A model generated the notes under the pieces. That model was not told where the DNA came from and did not search any database. It worked only from the letters and a program-made list of their open reading frames with translations. From an uncultured Porphyromonadaceae bacterium (GTDB lineage Bacteria > Bacteroidota > Bacteroidia > Bacteroidales > Muribaculaceae): DNA of 8,253 bases. Location: NCBI GenBank assembly GCA_947177605.1, contig CAMWUX010000045.1, forward strand, positions 1 to 8,253. Reading direction: 5' to 3'. This document shows positions 5,844 through 8,253 of the stretch, in pieces; the stretch's first letter is position 1; every line of letters starts with the position of its first letter. Made by a program: the position numbers and the translations under genes.

Positions 5844-6914
5844 ATGAAAAAACATAACTTCTACGCCGGCCCGTCGATACTGCCCCAGTACACGATACGC
5901 AACACGGCCGATGCTATCCTCAACTTTGCCGACACCGGCCTCTCCGTACTCGAAGTGAGCCACCGCAGCAAAGAATTTCAGGCCGTGATCGACGAGGCTA
6001 TGGCTCTCGTCAAAGAGCTTCTCGAAGTGCCCGAAGGCTATAGCGTGCTCTTCCTTGGTGGTGGTGCATCGATGCAGTTCTGTATGGTGCCCTATAACCT
6101 GCTCGGTCGCAAAGCATCCTACCTCGACACCGGCACTTGGGCATCCAACGCCATCAAGGAAGCCCGCCTCTTCGGCGAAGTCGACGTGGCAGCCTCTTCG
6201 CGCGAAGCCAACTACACATACATCCCCAAGGACTACACCGTAGCTCCCGATTCCGATTACTTCCACTTCACCACCAACAATACTATCTACGGCACAGAGA
6301 TGCGCTACGATCCCACTCTCCCCGTGCGCCTCGTTGCCGATATGTCGAGCGATATCTTCTCCCGTCCCGTCGACGTATCCAAATATGACATTATCTACGC
6401 CGGCGCGCAGAAAAACCTCGCCCCTGCCGGTGTCACCCTCGTGATCGTGCGCGACGAAGCTCTCGGCCACGTTGACCGTGCCATCCCCACCATGCTCGAC
6501 TATCGCACCCACATCAAGAAGGGCTCCATGTTCAATACGCCTCCTGTGTTGCCCATCTACTCCGCCCTTCAGACACTCCGCTACTATAAGGAACTCGGCG
6601 GCCTCCGCGCCATCGAGAAGATGGATCTCGACAAAGCATCCGTGCTCTACGACGCCATCGACTCCTCACGTATGTTCCAAGGTACCGTCACCGACCCTGC
6701 CGATCGCTCCATCATGAACGTATGCTTCGTGATGACTCCCGAATATAAGGAACTTGAAAAAGACTTCGTTGACTTTGCCGCCACCAAAGGCATCGTCGGC
6801 ATCAAGGGCCACCGTTCCGTAGGAGGCTTCCGTGCATCGCTCTACAACGCCATGCCCATCGAAAGCGTACGCGTGCTCGTCGACGCAATGAAAGAATTTG
6901 AATCCAAGCATTGA
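5844..6914 (+). CDS. serC: Phosphoserine aminotransferase
   Basis: This PLP-dependent class V aminotransferase converts 3-phosphohydroxypyruvate and glutamate to 3-phosphoserine and 2-oxoglutarate. It can also act on the equivalent pyridoxine precursor. The 356-residue product matches the family length. It starts [14 protein letters not shown], the standard N-terminus. It has the phosphate/PLP-binding GGGASMQF (72-79), W99 stacking on PLP, and D170 within [11 protein letters not shown]. The Schiff-base lysine is K190 in [12 protein letters not shown], and [15 protein letters not shown] (322-336) contributes substrate-binding residues. The ATG at 5844 is preferred to an upstream TTG that falls in the promoter. 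The stop lies five nt before the serA start, so the two genes are cotranscribed and probably translationally coupled. All key residues are intact. Confidence 0.97.
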   Translation: MKKHNFYAGPSILPQYTIRNTADAILNFADTGLSVLEVSHRSKEFQAVIDEAMALVKELLEVPEGYSVLFLGGGASMQFCMVPYNLLGRKASYLDTGTWASNAIKEARLFGEVDVAASSREANYTYIPKDYTVAPDSDYFHFTTNNTIYGTEMRYDPTLPVRLVADMSSDIFSRPVDVSKYDIIYAGAQKNLAPAGVTLVIVRDEALGHVDRAIPTMLDYRTHIKKGSMFNTPPVLPIYSALQTLRYYKELGGLRAIEKMDLDKASVLYDAIDSSRMFQGTVTDPADRSIMNVCFVMTPEYKELEKDFVDFAATKGIVGIKGHRSVGGFRASLYNAMPIESVRVLVDAMKEFESKH

Positions 6915-6919
6915 TCGCC

Positions 6920-7840
6920 ATGAACGTACTTGTAGCTACCGAAAAGCCCTTCTCTAAAGAAGCAGTTGAGGCCATCCGCCGCGAAGTGGAGCAGGCGGGT
7001 CATACCCTCACACTTCTGGAGCGTTACACCGACCGTCAGCAGCTCCTCGATGCAGCCGCTAAGGCCGACGCCATGATCATACGTTCCGACAAAGTTAGAG
7101 CCGACGTATTCGAAGCCGCTCCCGGTCTGAAGATCGTAGTGCGCGCAGGCGCCGGCTACGACAACGTCGACCTCGAAGCCGCCACCAAAGCAGGGGTAGT
7201 TGTTGAGAATACCCCCGGCCAGAACTCCAACGCCGTAGCCGAACTCGTATTCGGTATGGCCGTGATGGCTCTGCGCAATATGTACGACGCCTCCACCGGC
7301 ACCGAACTCCGTGGCCGTCGCCTCGGCATCCACGCCTTCGGTCAGGTAGGCCGTTGCGTAGCCCGCATAGCCAAAGGCTTCGGTATGGAAGTCAGTGCCC
7401 TCGACCCCTTCTGTCCCGACAGCGTCATCGAAGAAGCAGGCGTGAAGCCCGTCCATAGCGTAGAGGAGTTATATTCCTCCAACGACGTAGTCAGCCTCCA
7501 CATCCCTGCCACCCCCGAGACCATCCGCTCCGTAGGCTACGACCTCATCACAGCCATGCCCAAGGGCGCACTTCTCGTCAACACCGCTCGCAAGGAAGTG
7601 ATCGATGAGGACGGCCTTGCCAAAGCTCTTGCCGATCGCCCCGACATCAAGTATGTGGCCGATGTAGCCCCCGATAGAGCTGCCGAGCTCAAGGCCCTCT
7701 ATCCCGCCCGCGTATTCTTCACCCCCAAGAAAATGGGAGCGCAGACCGCCGAGGCTAACGCCGGCGCTGGCATCGCCGCTGCCCGTCAGATAGTAGCCTT
7801 CTTCGCCGACGGCACCCGTCAGCATCAGGTCAACAAGTAA
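6920..7840 (+). CDS. serA: D-3-phosphoglycerate dehydrogenase (short type, no ACT domain)
   Basis: This is an NAD-dependent 2-hydroxyacid dehydrogenase of 306 residues, predicted to oxidise 3-phosphoglycerate to 3-phosphohydroxypyruvate, the substrate of SerC encoded just upstream. It shows RAGAGYDNVD (75-84), NTPG (97-100), a nucleotide-binding loop GIHAFGQVG (136-144), D162 at the position that selects NAD, and the substrate-binding arginine R224 in NTAR. Oddities are that the first Gly of GxGxxG is Ala139, the usual catalytic His is replaced by Lys (TPKKMG, K270 or K271), and the usual Glu of DVxxxEP is absent (DVAPDRA, 248-254). These changes are, from memory, typical of the Bacteroidales type. 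It lacks the C-terminal ACT domain, so serine feedback as in E. coli SerA is unlikely. The ATG at 6920 is used, not the TTG at 6911, which overlaps the serC stop. Confidence 0.9.
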   Translation: MNVLVATEKPFSKEAVEAIRREVEQAGHTLTLLERYTDRQQLLDAAAKADAMIIRSDKVRADVFEAAPGLKIVVRAGAGYDNVDLEAATKAGVVVENTPGQNSNAVAELVFGMAVMALRNMYDASTGTELRGRRLGIHAFGQVGRCVARIAKGFGMEVSALDPFCPDSVIEEAGVKPVHSVEELYSSNDVVSLHIPATPETIRSVGYDLITAMPKGALLVNTARKEVIDEDGLAKALADRPDIKYVADVAPDRAAELKALYPARVFFTPKKMGAQTAEANAGAGIAAARQIVAFFADGTRQHQVNK

Positions 7841-7845
7841 TGGAC

Positions 7846-7869
7846 GCGGCCGCAGAGGCGTGCCGCTTT
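7846..7869 (+). terminator. GC-rich hairpin after serA, likely terminator
   Basis: Only five nt past the serA stop, GCGGCCGC (7846-7853) pairs with GCG (7858-7860) and GCCGC (7862-7866), with one bulged T and an AGAG tetraloop. It is followed by TTT. The stem is strong but the U-tract is very short, so efficiency is uncertain. Confidence 0.5.
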
Positions 7870-7878
7870 GAGATACAG

Positions 7879-7914
7879 CCCCTTCGCTGTCGCATCCAAG
7901 CGATAGCGGAGGGG
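7879..7914. other. 15-bp hairpin without U-tract between serA and tRNA-Leu
   Basis: All 15 positions of the arms 7879-7893 and 7900-7914 can pair (two G-U pairs) around a six-base loop ATCCAA. No T-run follows. The next bases are TAGTAATAAGTAG, with no T-run on the other strand either. It may back up the preceding hairpin, protect the serC-serA mRNA 3' end, or be a dispersed palindromic element. Role unknown. Confidence 0.6.
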
Positions 7915-7950
7915 TAGTAATAAGTAGAAATTAAAAATCCTCGGAGAAAA

Positions 7951-7982
7951 TTTGCAGGGGAAATAGAAAAGCCGTAAATTTG
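7951..7982 (+). promoter_or_regulatory. Promoter of tRNA-Leu
   Basis: TTTG (7951-7954) and TAAATTTG (7975-7982) are separated by exactly 20 bp, a perfect match to the Bacteroidetes housekeeping consensus and identical in spacing to the rplU promoter. The predicted start near 7988 leaves a 5' extension of about five nt before the mature tRNA end at 7993. Confidence 0.85.
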
Positions 7983-7992
7983 TCCTCGCAAA

Positions 7993-8073
7993 GCCCAGGT
8001 GGCGGAATGGTAGACGCGCTCGTTTCAGGTGCGAGTGCTGCGAGGCGTGCAGGTTCGAGTCCTGTTCTGGGCA
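7993..8073 (+). tRNA. tRNA-Leu (anticodon CAG)
   Basis: This is a class II tRNA of 81 nt. The acceptor stem pairs 7993-7999 (GCCCAGG) with 8066-8072 (TCTGGGC), with discriminator A8073. The D-arm contains GG at 8009-8010. The anticodon stem 8019-8023/8031-8035 carries loop TTCAGGT, with CAG at 8026-8028, reading CUG. A variable arm follows at 8036-8048, and the T-arm 8049-8053/8061-8065 has loop TTCGAGT. CCA is not encoded (the next bases are CAG), so it needs CCA-adding enzyme. It is transcribed alone from its own promoter and followed by a strong terminator. Confidence 0.97.
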
Positions 8074-8079
8074 CAGATA

Positions 8080-8130
8080 AAGCGAGGTAACTCATTGAAA
8101 CTCCAATAGTTATCTCGCTTCTTTTATTTT
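8080..8130 (+). terminator. Intrinsic terminator of tRNA-Leu
   Basis: A 13-bp stem (8080-8092 with 8108-8120, one G-U pair) continues, after one bulged C, into a 4-bp stem (8094-8097 with 8104-8107) with loop AAACTC. The T-rich stretch TTCTTTTATTTT follows. It lies only six nt after the tRNA discriminator base. Confidence 0.9.
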
Positions 8131-8131
8131 C

Positions 8132-8153
8132 TACAGGCAAATTACAGGCAAAT
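8132..8153. repeat. Exact 11-bp tandem duplication
   Basis: TACAGGCAAAT occurs at 8132-8142 and again immediately at 8143-8153 with no mismatch. It lies directly after the tRNA-Leu terminator. It could be replication slippage, a regulator-binding direct repeat spaced by one helical turn, or part of an integration-site arm. No function can be assigned from one locus. Confidence 0.8.
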
Positions 8154-8194
8154 GGTCTGCCTGCAGCTCCCACCTTCCCTCAATTACACCGAAA

Positions 8195-8253
8195 TTAGAA
8201 TTCCAAACGAAAGCCTCGTTGTTTTAACTCTTTATACTTGTCAAGATTAAACT
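8195..8253 (-). CDS. Possible 3' end of a minus-strand gene running off the window
   Basis: On the minus strand a frame enters at the right edge and reads FNLDKYKELKQRGFRLEF before a TAA at 8197-8195. The 18 visible residues are charged and amphipathic with no stop, which reads like a genuine C-terminus but is too short to identify. Base composition is more AT-rich than the neighbouring core genes. If real, it converges on tRNA-Leu. No family can be named, and chance openness of such a short stretch is quite possible. Confidence 0.25.
   Translation of the reverse strand, partial: FNLDKYKELKQRGFRLEF

Noticed and set aside
5634..6512. Minus-strand 292-residue frame over the end of the GH20 gene and serC
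   Set aside because: It spans two real genes and their intergenic promoter, has no recognisable motif, and is an antisense shadow of strongly biased codons.
7931..8173. Minus-strand 80-residue reading frame across tRNA-Leu
   Set aside because: It is the antisense of the tRNA. The string GLEPARLAALAPETSAS is the well-known spurious translation of tRNA-Leu genes, and the frame also covers the tRNA promoter and terminator.

Overview
The window looks like chromosomal core DNA from a Bacteroidales bacterium. A Muribaculaceae-like gut species is my best guess, but the family is inference. Three things support the order. Transcription units start from the Bacteroidetes sigma(ABfr)-type promoter (TTTG, about 20 bp, TAnnTTTG). 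Start codons generally lack Shine-Dalgarno sequences. The protein types (GH20 hexosaminidase with a C-terminal discoidin domain, short ACT-less SerA-like dehydrogenase next to serC, short RecD-like helicase) match that order. Coding DNA is moderately GC-rich and the spacers are AT-rich.

Layout, left to right. Positions 1-187 are non-coding, with a short tandem repeat and small hairpins. A textbook promoter and an ~86-nt structured leader precede rplU-rpmA (ribosomal proteins L21 and L27). This operon converges on bcp (thiol peroxidase, minus strand) across a shared bidirectional terminator. bcp is divergent from a RecD-like helicase gene, with only 56 bp between the starts and two facing -7 boxes. 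The helicase gene converges on a minus-strand gene for a Spy/CpxP-like periplasmic protein, with a terminator for the latter between them. Next come an exported GH20 beta-N-acetylhexosaminidase, then the serC-serA operon (first two steps of phosphorylated serine synthesis), then tRNA-Leu(CAG) with its own perfect promoter and a strong hairpin terminator. The last ~130 bases are AT-rich, contain an exact 11-bp tandem duplication, and may hold the 3' end of a minus-strand gene running off the window.

The genes fall into independent functional units: translation (rplU, rpmA, tRNA-Leu), oxidative and envelope stress (bcp, Spy-like), DNA metabolism (helicase), glycan foraging (GH20) and serine biosynthesis (serC, serA). 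I see no transposase, CRISPR array, toxin-antitoxin pair or phage gene. I found no clearly new multi-gene system. The items most worth a second look are the non-canonical active site of the SerA-like enzyme, the rplU leader, the overlapping divergent promoters with a near-leaderless helicase mRNA, and the cysteine-rich polycationic Spy-like protein. Several predicted starts were moved downstream of the longest reading frame because the promoter's -7 box lies on or downstream of the longer start.
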